Assembly: GCF_001477625.1 (NCBI RefSeq)
Contig: NZ_CP013692.1
Coordinates: 4,278,001 to 4,342,000 of the forward strand
Direction of reading: 5' to 3'
Length of the DNA: 64,000 nt
DNA from: Paucibacter sp. KCTC 42545
GTDB taxonomy: Bacteria > Pseudomonadota > Gammaproteobacteria > Burkholderiales > Burkholderiaceae_C
The notes below the pieces were generated by a model, which was given only the letters and a program-made list of their open reading frames with translations, was not told where the DNA came from and made no database searches. Both the position numbers and the translations under genes were made by a program. This document shows, in pieces, positions 8,414 to 17,000 of this stretch (positions are counted from its first letter, which is position 1; each line of letters starts with the position of its first letter).

Positions 8414-9163
8414 TCAACGTAGGGGCTCGAGGTCCAGCGGTGCCAAGGCCAGCAAAGCCGCACGGCGAGCGGCTAGTGCCGAATCCAGGGGCATCATCCA
8501 AAAGCTGCCGGGGCGGCGCCAACGGTCATGGCAAGACATCCACTGCCCTTGAAAGTTACGCAAGCACCAGGCCATGGGCATCACAAAATTGCCCTCGCGC
8601 TCGCCCGAGCGCCAGGCCGAAATGCCCACCATCGTCCAGGTCTCTTCTTGGCCGCCCAAGGTCCACATCACCGTGTCGCCCTGAAGTCTGCTGTGGCGGA
8701 GTTGCTCGGTACCTTGGGGCCCTTCGTAGGTGCAGCTCAGCTCGCGATCTTGGCTCTGAGCGACTGGCAACTGCACCACATGTTTGGAGAACTCTCGCTC
8801 CTTGGTTTCGCAACGCCAGCGCTCGGTTGGGCCGCCAGCGGGAGTGAACTCAAAATTGAACTTGGCTACGCGCGAGGTCTTGCGCTGGCCCAGCAAGCCG
8901 AGGTCCCAGTTGTCGGTGTCGGTCCAGCTGCTGGTACCGCCCGTTTGAGCGGCTTGGTGGCCGCAGGCGCTGCGCCCCGGCTGCCCGTCCGCCTTCTTGC
9001 TTTGCATGGCGCACAGCTGCGCTCGCTGCTGCACCTCTTCAGGCACCAACACCTGCAAGGGCGCTACCGTTTCACAGGCGCTCAACAGCGCCGCTGGCAG
9101 AAGCAGGGCAGCCAGGCGTGCCGGGCGGAAAGCGTTGAAAGTGGCGGCTACAAGGGAGGACAT
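8414..9163 (-). CDS. Hypothetical lipoprotein
   Basis: From the ATG at 9163 the 249-residue product has a signal sequence ending in the lipobox LLSAC, with the modified Cys at residue 30. The starts further upstream would add residues before a normal signal peptide and are rejected. The mature part contains WRCETKEREF, DTVMWTLGGQEETWTMVG and a Trp-rich C-terminal region, and I do not recognise the family. It lies directly upstream of the membrane-anchored protein gene and is probably co-transcribed with it. Confidence 0.6.
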   Translation of the reverse strand: MSSLVAATFNAFRPARLAALLLPAALLSACETVAPLQVLVPEEVQQRAQLCAMQSKKADGQPGRSACGHQAAQTGGTSSWTDTDNWDLGLLGQRKTSRVAKFNFEFTPAGGPTERWRCETKEREFSKHVVQLPVAQSQDRELSCTYEGPQGTEQLRHSRLQGDTVMWTLGGQEETWTMVGISAWRSGEREGNFVMPMAWCLRNFQGQWMSCHDRWRRPGSFWMMPLDSALAARRAALLALAPLDLEPLR

Positions 9164-9324
9164 AAGCAAGCGACCGAGTTTTGTGATCCGGGGACCGCAC
9201 GCTAACACGGGTCAAGCCATGCCAACTAAGCACTATGAGCACCGCAATGGGGTGGGCTGTCACCGACCGGCATATTGGTGCCATTCCATGATCGGCGCAT
9301 GGGCGCTATTCGCTGACCGGCGCG

Positions 9325-9478
9325 AGGGTCAGGCCATAAATCTCACTTGCTTTCGGGATTAGCAGGCCTCGCTTGGAGACTGCATGGACGTCGGTGATGT
9401 GCCCGGAGCAGCCGTTCGCTGGCCAGCCAAAACGTCGTCGCGGAGTAGATGTGGCCTTGAAATTTAAGGCCTGACCCT
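9325..9478. repeat. 154-bp segment bounded by 17-bp inverted repeats (MITE- or REP-like)
   Basis: AGGGTCAGGCCATAAAT at 9325-9341 is the reverse complement, with one mismatch, of ATTTAAGGCCTGACCCT at 9462-9478. The GGGTCAGG core resembles the GGGGTCAGGTT repeats at 11159-11200. Inverted ends around a short non-coding segment are typical of miniature elements or of REP-type repeats mobilised by a transposase elsewhere in the genome. Confidence 0.6.
9399..9471 (+). repeat. 73-bp dispersed repeat, copy 2
   Basis: Begins GTGCCCGGAGCAGCCGTTCG and ends in the hairpin GGCCTT-gaaattt-AAGGCC. It is nearly identical to 7644-7716 in the same orientation. Its right arm is also part of the 17-bp inverted repeat ending at 9478. 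Confidence 0.85.
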
Positions 9479-9509
9479 AGCGCCCTAGCGCCGACGACCG
9501 CGCCGCTAG

Positions 9510-10067
9510 CGCCGCCTGGCTGGCCTGGCCGCCGGGCGCCCCTTCGTGTTCACCAGCATTGCGATGGTGTTTGACCACGAGCCCGACGGGCCCCATCACA
9601 TCGACCACGAGCGCACCGCCCGGGACAACTATGGCCGCCACAAGATCGCCGGCGAGGACGCGATCACGGCGGCCAACCCGCAGGCCATGATCGCCCGCAT
9701 CGGCTGGCAGATCGACCCGACCCAGCCCGGCAACAATATGCTGACGGCGCTGGACGACTGGCAGCGTCGCGAAGACCGGGTGGCGGCCAGTCGGGCTGGG
9801 ACGCCGGCCTGCTCCTTCATTGCAGACATGGCAGCGGCCTTGCTGTCGCTGATCGATCAGCCTCATGCCGGCGCGCATCACCTGGACAGCAATGCGCAGG
9901 AGGCCTGGCGGTTTGACGAACTTGCCCTGGCTTTGGCTGATTGCTTTGAGCGCGGCTGGCAGGTGCAGGCCCACGAGGACTACCGTCACGACCAGCGACT
10001 GATCGGTGGCACGCTGCAACTGCCTGGGCTGTCCTCACGTCTTTCGGCAATGCGGCGCAGGCACTGA
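9510..10067 (+). pseudogene. 5'-truncated RmlD-like NAD(P)-dependent sugar-nucleotide reductase gene
   Basis: The frame is open from 9510, just after an in-frame TAG at 9507, and resembles the middle and C-terminal part of RmlD-type dTDP-4-dehydrorhamnose reductases: GRPFVFTSIAMVFD, then NYGRHKIAGEDAI with the YxxxK-like catalytic pair, and a substrate-binding segment near HLDSNAQEAWRFDELALAL. The N-terminal Rossmann fold with its GxxGxxG nucleotide-binding motif is missing. The gene begins 32 bp after the inverted-repeat segment ending at 9478, so the 5' part was probably lost in a rearrangement there. Confidence 0.65.
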
Positions 10068-10144
10068 GCCGGCGTTCGACTAAAGAAAACGGGCCACGCA
10101 AGGCGGCCCGAATGCAAGAATTCCCGTGAGGGACTCGTAGCGCG

Positions 10145-10738
10145 TTAACGCGTACGGCGGCGCATCGCAGCAAGCCCAGCCAACGCCACGCCGGCGAGTG
10201 CCAGCGATCCGGGTTCCGGCACCGCAAGGGTCGGAGCGGCCGAGGTGTAGGTCGTGAAGACCGCTGACCCCCAACCCGACTGGCTGGCACGGAAGTGCGA
10301 TCCCCGCGACGAATTGAAGTCCAGATCAAAGTTGCTGGAATAAGGCATCGCAAACGACTGCCACGCAATCGGCAGCGTGGAATTGTTGTTGAACAGGAAA
10401 TGCAGGCCGGACGCGGCAGTGAAAAAGCCCGTCGCTGAGTCGTAAGACTTGCCAGCAAAGTTGGATCGATTCCAAAGGCCTGCCACGCCGCTGTAGGTGA
10501 TGGTGCCTTCGAGGCCGTTGGCGAACAGCACATGCATGCCGATGCGGTCAGCCAGTGCCACGTCGGCGGTACCCCAGATCTTGTTGGGCATTTCGCCGGT
10601 AGTGGCTTCGCGATCAGTCCACTGGGTGGCGATACCCATGCCGCTCAGCATGACGGGGGCGGCGACGGCCGTAGCACTGCTCAGACCGCCTATCAGGGCA
10701 GCAGCAGCAACGACGGAAGCAAGACAGGGGTTACGCAT
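10145..10738 (-). CDS. PEP-CTERM sorting-signal exported protein
   Basis: From the ATG at 10738 the 197-residue product has a signal peptide (ASVVAAAALIGGLSSATAVAA). It ends with a PEP-CTERM signal: VPEPGS, a hydrophobic helix and a final RRRTR. Such proteins are exported and processed by exosortase (EpsH/XrtA type), normally linked to extracellular polysaccharide or surface structures. The body is Ser/Asn-rich and not assigned. No exosortase gene lies in this window. A second PEP-CTERM protein is encoded at 55799-56584. Confidence 0.85.
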   Translation of the reverse strand: MRNPCLASVVAAAALIGGLSSATAVAAPVMLSGMGIATQWTDREATTGEMPNKIWGTADVALADRIGMHVLFANGLEGTITYSGVAGLWNRSNFAGKSYDSATGFFTAASGLHFLFNNNSTLPIAWQSFAMPYSSNFDLDFNSSRGSHFRASQSGWGSAVFTTYTSAAPTLAVPEPGSLALAGVALAGLAAMRRRTR

Positions 10739-11417
10739 GGGTTCTGTTGTTTGGGGTGACAAATGGACAACTAGCGGCTTAAGTTCATCAAGCGGCAAGT
10801 CGGGGAAGGTGGCTAGGCGGTGCATTGCTTCTGCTTTGCGCCCCTTGCGACTGCCGCATGATAGGGCTGCCCCCCCCTAATTCCCCCCCCGGGTCGGGGG
10901 GAGGAATTGACTCGGTCTGCAACTATTTGGTGTTTTTCAACGGTGGCGTTGGTCGGGCGCAGCGCGCTTGTCTGCGGTCGGGCGTGTGTGACGCAAGCAA
11001 GTGGAAGGTTCGGGGTGCATTCGCGGCAGGATGCTGTCCAACGTCGGCCCCTGCATGCAGCGAACGCGGCCGAGGATGAACCTTTGGACATCCGAGGTGA
11101 AAAGCGATCGGCGGGGCAGGCGGGCTGCTGCACCCGCCAGGGCATGAGAGCCGCCTTGGAAAGAAAATGGGGTCAGGTTGAAAGAAAATGGGGTCAGGTT
11201 CATTTATATGGAGCAGAGCCAGATATCTCCAATCCCTTTGACATGTTCTCCTGGCAAGTTTGATCAGCCGAAGAGTCAAATTGGAGTCTGGCAGAAGTCT
11301 GCTCCGGGCACATCTCAGGCGTCCATGCCTAGCCCAAGCTAGGCCTACCAATCCCGAAGCAAGCGAATTGGGTTGGCTGCTTATGTCGAAGCAACCGGTC
11401 AGCCGCCGGCGGACGAT
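10739..11417. other. Intergenic stretch without a supported gene
   Basis: Contains the upstream region of the PEP-CTERM gene, a strong GC palindrome at 10879-10908 (arms AATTCC and GGAATT around C and G runs), and two tandem 21-bp units at 11159-11200. Short open frames on both strands show no domain that I recognise. Confidence 0.55.
11159..11200 (+). repeat. Tandem pair of 21-bp units containing GGGGTCAGGTT
   Basis: GAAAGAAAATGGGGTCAGGTT occurs at 11159-11179 and again at 11180-11200 without a spacer, and is followed by CATTTATATGG. From general knowledge, GGGGTCAGG-type sequences recur as REP elements linked to RAYT (IS200-like) transposases; no such transposase is in this window. Confidence 0.75.
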
Positions 11418-11888
11418 TTACAGGCCGCCCACCGGCAGCGCCGTGCGGCTCAAGACATGCTGCAGCACAAAGCTGGAATGCACGCCGGTGACGCCCTGAA
11501 TCCGCGTCAACTTACCCAGCAGCAGGCTTTGGAAGTGATCCATATCGCGCACCACCACCTTGAGCTGATAGTCGGCCGCCTGGCCGGTGATCAACAAGCA
11601 CTCCAGCACCTCGGGCAGCACTTGCACCGAGGCCTCGAAGTTGGCAAAACGCTCGGGCGTGTGCACATCCATCGAGATGTGCACCAGCGCCATCAAGTTC
11701 AGGCCCAACTTCTTGGCGTCCAGCAGGGCGCGATAGCCTTGAATCAAGCCACTCTCCTCCAGCGCGCGCACACGCCGCAAGCAAGGGGATGGCGAGAGGC
11801 CAACCCGGTCGGCCAGATCCTGGTTGTTGATACGGCCTTCTTGCTGCAGAACATCGAGAATCTGCCGGTCAATACGATCTAATTCCAT
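11418..11888 (-). CDS. Lrp/AsnC-family transcriptional regulator
   Basis: Product of 156 residues, the normal length for the family. The N-terminal HTH (MELDRIDRQILDVLQQEGRI ... LADRVGLSPSPCLRRVRALE) is followed by the RAM effector-binding domain (LMALVHISMD, ECLLITGQAADYQLKVVVRD). These feast/famine regulators bind amino acids and form octamers that wrap DNA. The gene is divergent from an apparently short plus-strand transcription unit, and two direct repeats suited to Lrp binding lie 27 bp upstream, suggesting autoregulation. A C-terminal remnant of a paralogue lies at 6387-6500. Confidence 0.93.
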   Translation of the reverse strand: MELDRIDRQILDVLQQEGRINNQDLADRVGLSPSPCLRRVRALEESGLIQGYRALLDAKKLGLNLMALVHISMDVHTPERFANFEASVQVLPEVLECLLITGQAADYQLKVVVRDMDHFQSLLLGKLTRIQGVTGVHSSFVLQHVLSRTALPVGGL

Positions 11889-11915
11889 TACTCACACCTC
11901 AGGCTTCACCGATTA

Positions 11916-11969
11916 CGCAATTTTCTGCCAAATTTGGTCGAAGCGCTGCCATCTTCGCAATTTTCTGCC
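11916..11969. promoter_or_regulatory. Direct repeat CGCAATTTTCTGCC x2, probable Lrp-family operator
   Basis: The 14-mer CGCAATTTTCTGCC occurs at 11916-11929 and 11956-11969, exactly 40 bp apart, close to four helical turns. It lies 27 bp upstream of the Lrp/AsnC start codon. Repeats phased on one DNA face suit the octameric wrapping of Lrp proteins. The binding assignment is an inference from position and phasing. Confidence 0.6.
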
Positions 11970-12098
11970 CGAGCTCGACTCCTACACTGAGTTCATCGCA
12001 GCAAACAAAGACCCGCTGCAAGAAACAGCAGCCGCAGCGGCCACCACCGCGCGGAAGGGAGTGGCCACCATCTGACCGGCCAAGCCCCATCTGCAAAC

Positions 12099-12140
12099 CC
12101 GCAAGCCCAAGCGCCACAAGCACTTGGGCTTGCGGCTTTT
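12099..12140 (+). terminator. Strong intrinsic terminator
   Basis: A perfect 13-bp stem (CCGCAAGCCCAAG and CTTGGGCTTGCGG) with an 11-nt loop is followed by CTTTT on the plus strand. It closes a plus-strand transcription unit that starts between the Lrp gene and this point. Confidence 0.85.
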
Positions 12141-12406
12141 GAGCGCGCCATTTGTTTCCGCGCGGCCATGCTGCGTCCAAGCCTGAGAGAGGTGACGAGG
12201 TGAGCCCAGAAGGCAGCAACACCGCCATCTAGCGATAGATCAGGCCCAGGTCAGGCTGGAAATACATCACGTTTTTTCTGAACTTTATTTTACTTATTTC
12301 AGTTTTTACAGATGTCTTCCTCAGCTTCCGCCTGGGAGCAAATCGAGCCTCTCGCCAATAAGCTGCGCAGGCGTCGATCCTGGCGCATTTGCTAAAGAGA
12401 AATACT

Positions 12407-13174
12407 GTGTTCAAGAAGTTGCTTGCGGCTGTGGGTGTGGGTGGTGCGGCGGTCAATACGGTGCTGGACAACCCCAGCCTGCGCCCCGGCGAAACGCTCA
12501 GCGGCAAGGTGTTGATCAAGGGCGGCCAAGTGCCGCAGGCGATTGAGTTTGTCGACCTGGTGCTGATGACCGAGGTGGAGAAAAAGATCAACGGCGAGGA
12601 ATACCGCGCTAGTCGCGCGCTGCAGCGTTACCGCGTGCACGGTGCGCTTCAGTTGACGGGCGGGCAAGACCTGGCCCTGCCCTTCACCATGGTGCTGCCG
12701 CTGGAAACGCCGGTCAACAATGCGCAAGCCCTGGCCAGCCCGGGTTTCCAAAGCTATCAGCCGCGCGTGCGCGCCGCCGTGTGGGTGCATACCGACCTGG
12801 CCATTGCCTCCGCCCGCGACGCCGAAGACCGCGACGGCCTGGACATCCACCCCCTGCCGCAGATGCAAGCGCTGATCGGGGCGATGGCGCAGCTTGGCCT
12901 GGCCCATGTCAGCAGCGATGTGGAAGCCGGCGTGGCCCGGTTCAACCAGATTCAGAGCAGCCTGGGCTGCTACCAGGAGTTTGAATTCAAACCCACCCGC
13001 GGCGGCTATGGCATCAAGGAGGTGGAAATCACCTGCATCCCGCGCCCCGAAGGTATCCATGTGCTGCTGGAAGTGGACCGCCGCTACCGCGGCGACAGCT
13101 ACCGCAGCCTCTTGATGGGCGCCGACTGGCAAACCGTCAACTGGCAAGAGCAGCTCCGCCGGGCCTTGGGCTGA
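12407..13174 (+). CDS. Spo0M/arrestin-like family protein
   Basis: Product of 255 residues similar to the sporulation-control protein Spo0M family, which has an arrestin-like beta-sandwich fold: LRPGETLSGKVLIKGG, IEFVDLVLMTEVEKK, and a paired second half with QEFEFKPTRGGYGIKEVEIT and IHVLLEVDRR. Outside sporulating bacteria the role is unknown. The GTG at 12407 is preferred over a TTG at 12389 because AAAGAG sits just upstream and the protein then starts MFKKLLAAVGVGGA as in relatives. Two tandem hairpin repeats follow directly after the stop codon. Confidence 0.8.
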   Translation: MFKKLLAAVGVGGAAVNTVLDNPSLRPGETLSGKVLIKGGQVPQAIEFVDLVLMTEVEKKINGEEYRASRALQRYRVHGALQLTGGQDLALPFTMVLPLETPVNNAQALASPGFQSYQPRVRAAVWVHTDLAIASARDAEDRDGLDIHPLPQMQALIGAMAQLGLAHVSSDVEAGVARFNQIQSSLGCYQEFEFKPTRGGYGIKEVEITCIPRPEGIHVLLEVDRRYRGDSYRSLLMGADWQTVNWQEQLRRALG

Positions 13175-13324
13175 GGCGGGACCGAGCAAGCAAAGCTTGC
13201 GACGCCCGCCGAAGGACCAGGCGCGCAACAAGCGCCTGGGCTGGGGCAAGGCGGGACCGAGCAAGCGAAGCTTGCGACGCCCGACTAAGGACCGGGCGCG
13301 CTACCAGCGCCCGGGCTGGGGGCC
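13175..13324. repeat. Tandem 75-bp repeat, two units, each with two hairpins
   Basis: Units 13175-13249 and 13250-13324 both start GGCGGGACCGAGCAAGC. Each has a small hairpin (GCAAGC/GCTTGC) and a second hairpin: CCAGGCGC/GCGCCTGG (13217-13239) in unit 1 and CCGGGCGC/GCGCCCGG (13292-13314) in unit 2. The A-to-G and T-to-C changes fall opposite each other, keeping the stem paired. The array lies between the Spo0M-like gene and trxC. Confidence 0.85.
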
Positions 13325-13440
13325 GAGCGAGGAGCATGGTCTGAGTCAAGGCTGTGTACGGGGCGCAGCGCTTGAAATCGCTCCTCCCCAGCCCCAAGTG
13401 TCCAGCCACACGCTCTCGCGCATGAACCCAGGACCCCGCC

Positions 13441-13854
13441 ATGCTGATCACCTGCCCACACTGCCTGACCAAGAACCGCGTTCCGGACGAGCGCGCGACG
13501 CAAGACCCGGTTTGCGGCCAATGCGGCCAAGCCCTGCTCAGCGGTGCCGTGCTGGCCTTGGACGAGGCCAACTTCGACCGCGTGGTGACGGGCAGCGAGT
13601 TACCGGTGCTGGTGGACTTCTGGGCCCCTTGGTGCGGGCCTTGCCGCAGCATGGCGCCGCAGTTTGAGCTTGCGGCACGCCAACTCAATGGTCAGGCCTT
13701 GTTCGTCAAAGTCAATAGCGACGAGGCGCAGCGGCTCTCGCAGCGCTACGCCATCCGCAGCATTCCGACCCTGATCCAGTTGCGCGGCGGGCAAGAGGTG
13801 CAACGCGTCTCGGGTGCCTTGCAAGCCCGCCAAATCATCGACTGGCTGCGCTGA
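13441..13854 (+). CDS. trxC: Thioredoxin 2 (TrxC)
   Basis: Product of 137 residues. An N-terminal zinc-binding module with two CxxC pairs (Cys5/Cys8 in CPHC and Cys25/Cys28 in CGQC) precedes a thioredoxin fold with the redox site WCGPC (Cys65/Cys68). This N-terminal zinc module distinguishes TrxC from TrxA. TrxC reduces protein disulfides in the cytoplasm and is often induced by oxidative stress. The gene stands alone on the plus strand after the tandem hairpin repeat. Confidence 0.96.
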   Translation: MLITCPHCLTKNRVPDERATQDPVCGQCGQALLSGAVLALDEANFDRVVTGSELPVLVDFWAPWCGPCRSMAPQFELAARQLNGQALFVKVNSDEAQRLSQRYAIRSIPTLIQLRGGQEVQRVSGALQARQIIDWLR

Positions 13855-14020
13855 GTCCCCGGCATTTGCAGGCAGCACCGACGGCTTGGTAAGGCCGCGC
13901 AGACGCGCAATGCGATCGTATCGAGCCTGGGGGCGTAGATGGCTCAGGTAATTGATTCCTTGCTGCACTAGGCGCCTTTCAGACGTAACATCCGCCACTG
14001 GCATTAACAGGAGTAGCGTT

Positions 14021-17000
14021 ATGTCACGTCGTAGCAAAGCCATTTCCCCCAACGAGAATGGTGCCAAGAAAGGCTGTGAAGCCCATCTTGACGACGGACC
14101 AGGCGGCCTTTTTCGGCCCCGCTACCGAGGCCACGCAAACGGCCACTATGCCCTGCGTTTCAATGCAATTGCCCTGGTCGTCGCCAGCCTGGCCTGCCAG
14201 GTAAATGCCACGCCATCGACCTTGCCCACCGGAGGACAGGTGGTCAGCGGCAAAGGCGAGCTGCTCGGCTCGGCCAACGGCCTTGTCATCACGCAGCAAA
14301 GCAAGCGCCTCACCCTGGACTGGCAGCAATTCAACATTGGGGCCGGGCGCAGCGTGGAGTTCGTGCAGCCCAGCAGCAGCGCAGTGGCGATCAATCGCGT
14401 ACTGGGTAGCGAGGTGTCCACCATCCAGGGTTCGCTGAAGGCCAACGGACAGGTTTTTCTGCTTAATCCGAATGGCGTGTGGTTCACCCCCACGGCCCAG
14501 GTCAATGTAGGCGGCCTCGTTGCCTCCACGCTGAATCTTCAATCAGATGACATAGCTACAGGACGTTATGTTTTTAACGGGCGCAGCCAGGCTGCGGTGA
14601 TCAACCAAGGCAGCATCACCACCACGCCAGGCGGATCGGTGGCCCTGTTGGCCGCAAAAGTCATCAATGATGGCCAGATTCACGCCCCCGCCGGGCGCGT
14701 CGCCCTGGGTGCCGGCAGCAGGATCACCCTGGACCTTGGCGGCCCGACCCTGCTGCAGGTCGGCAACGAAGACCTGGAGACCCTCATCAGCAACGGTGGC
14801 GCCATACGGGCCGAGGGCGGGCTGGTTTGGCTCAGCGCCAAGGGGGCCGATACGCTGGCGCACAGCGTCATCAACCATTCCGGCGTAATCGAGGCGCAAG
14901 CGCTGCAAGGCGGTGAAGGCGGCAGCGTGATGCTGCTGGCAAAAGACGGCACCCTGAACCTGAGCGGCAGCATCACGGCCGAGGCAAGCTTGGTGGAAAC
15001 CTCGGGTCGGCATTTCAACGCAGCACCCAGCGCCTCGGTAAGGGCCAGGCAGTGGTTGATCGACCCGATCAATGTTGACATCGACAGCGCCTTGGCCGCC
15101 TCGATCAGCGCCGCGTTGGCCAGCGGCAATGTCACCATCGCCACCACCGGCTCCTGTACCGGCGTCAGCTGCACCGGCAGCGGCGCAGACGGCAATATCA
15201 CCGTCAGCTCGCCCGTCGCCTGGTCATCCAACCGCAGCCTGACGCTGCAGGCCGACAACAATATAGGCGTCAACGCCGCCCTCACACACACCGGCACCTC
15301 GGCCGGCGGCATCGTCTTCCTGTACGGCCAGGCGGCCGCAGACGGAGGTTCCAGCACCTACGCGGCCACGGCGGCGGTCACCTCGCCCTCGCTGCAATGG
15401 CGCAAAGGTAGCGACGCCGCCAGCACCCGCTATGCCATCCACGACGGCAACTACTTCCTTGGCAACAAGTACATGGAGCTGGGCATTTGCGGCTCGGCCA
15501 GCGTGGCATGCTCGTCCGGCTCCAGCGGCGGCAAGTTCGGCACCACCAACAAGCCCTCGCTGTTCTTTGGCCGATCCAGCGGCAGCGGTATTGGCATGGT
15601 GGGTGATGCCGATGGTTTCGGCAGCGGCATCGATTTACGCATCGACTACTTCCTGCCCGGCTCGCCGGCCGAGCAATTCACCGCGGGCTATTCGATCAGC
15701 GGGGCGGCGACCTCGGCCCTCAACTTCGCCAACAGCGGCAACAGTCCGGTGTTCGAGTTCCTGCCCGTGGCGAGCAATAACAAGATCACACTGAAGTACT
15801 CGACGGTGCTCAACAGCAAGTTAAAGGTTGAGCAACAGATATCGCTGACGGGCAATAACAAGTACTTCCGCCTGGATGTTGCGCTCACCAATGTCAGCTC
15901 GGGCAATCTGGATAACGTTCAATTCGCACGTAGCTTTGACCCCGACAACAGCGTCGACAAGGACGGTGGCGGGGGTTACAACACCGTCAACAAGATCGAA
16001 CAGACGCTTGCCGCGGGTGACAGCGCCAATGCCGTCAGCGCAAGCAGCCAGTCCAGCGGCTCCTACTACACGGCCGCTGGAACCACAGCCAAGATCGTCT
16101 ACTTTTCCACCGACGCTGACTCCAAGCCAGGCTACGGGTCGGCCTTCTTCAGCGGCTCCAGTTTGAGCAGCATGACCAGCGCCGCCAATGCGCTCAGCAA
16201 GGGCAATAGCCAAAGTGCGGACATTGGCATCGGCATGCTTTTCAATGCCGGCACCATGACACCTGGCCAGTCCAAGAACTACGCGCTCAGCGCCAGCCTT
16301 GACAACCGCAGCATCGCCGACATCTTGGCCGATCTCAACAGCGCCGTCGCTGTCACCTCGCTCAATTACACCTTGGGCAACGCGTCGACCAGCCCGCTTT
16401 ACAAGGGCAGCGCCTATAACTTGGCCGATCAGTGGTCCGCGTCGGCCATTTTTGGCGGCAGCTACAGCGCCTGGGTGCCTGGTACCGACTATGTGTTTGT
16501 GTTCAACGGCGGGACGGTGACCGGCTTCACCAACGCCGGTACCTATACCAACCTCGGCATCAACATCCTGCGCAGCGGATACCAATCCGCCGCTTCCGGC
16601 AACACCGCGGGCAGCTTCACCATCACACCAGCGCCACTGACCGTCACCGCCAACAACAAGAGCAAAACCTATGACGGCCAAGCCTTCAGCGGTGGCAATG
16701 GCGTCAGCTACAGCGGCTTTGTCAATGGAGAAAGCAGCGCTGTGCTGTCCGGCAGCTTGGGCTTCACCGGCAATAGCCAGGGCGCCGTCAACGCAGGAAG
16801 TTATGTGATCAGCCCACAAGGCTTGAGCAGCAGCAACTACACCATCAACCATGTGGCGGGTGACTTGACGATCACCCCGCGCCCCATCACCGTGCTGGCC
16901 GATCCCAAGAGCAAGACCTATGGCAACGCCGACCCGGCCTTGACCTGGTCCGTGACTGGCGGCGAACTGGTCGGCAGCGACACGCTGAACGGTGCGCTCA

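Larger units (their letters stand above)
9164..9509. other. Intergenic stretch built of repeats
   Basis: No gene is supported. It holds the upstream region of the lipoprotein gene, a 154-bp segment bounded by 17-bp inverted repeats (9325-9478), and copy 2 of the 73-bp dispersed repeat. The truncated RmlD-like pseudogene begins immediately to the right. Confidence 0.65.
11889..12406. other. Intergenic region with Lrp-type repeats, a terminator and an AT-rich segment
   Basis: Holds two direct repeats (11916-11969), an open frame without a start codon running to TGA at 12073-12075 (it encodes YTEFIAANKDPL and an Ala/Thr-rich tail), a strong terminator (12099-12140) and an A+T-rich stretch around 12265-12310. 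The terminator indicates plus-strand transcription, either of a small RNA or of the residue of a deleted gene. No complete gene is supported. Confidence 0.55.

Noticed and set aside
13175..13324. Rho-independent terminator pair after the Spo0M-like gene
   Set aside because: No T-run follows either hairpin, so an ordinary terminator does not explain the duplicated unit.
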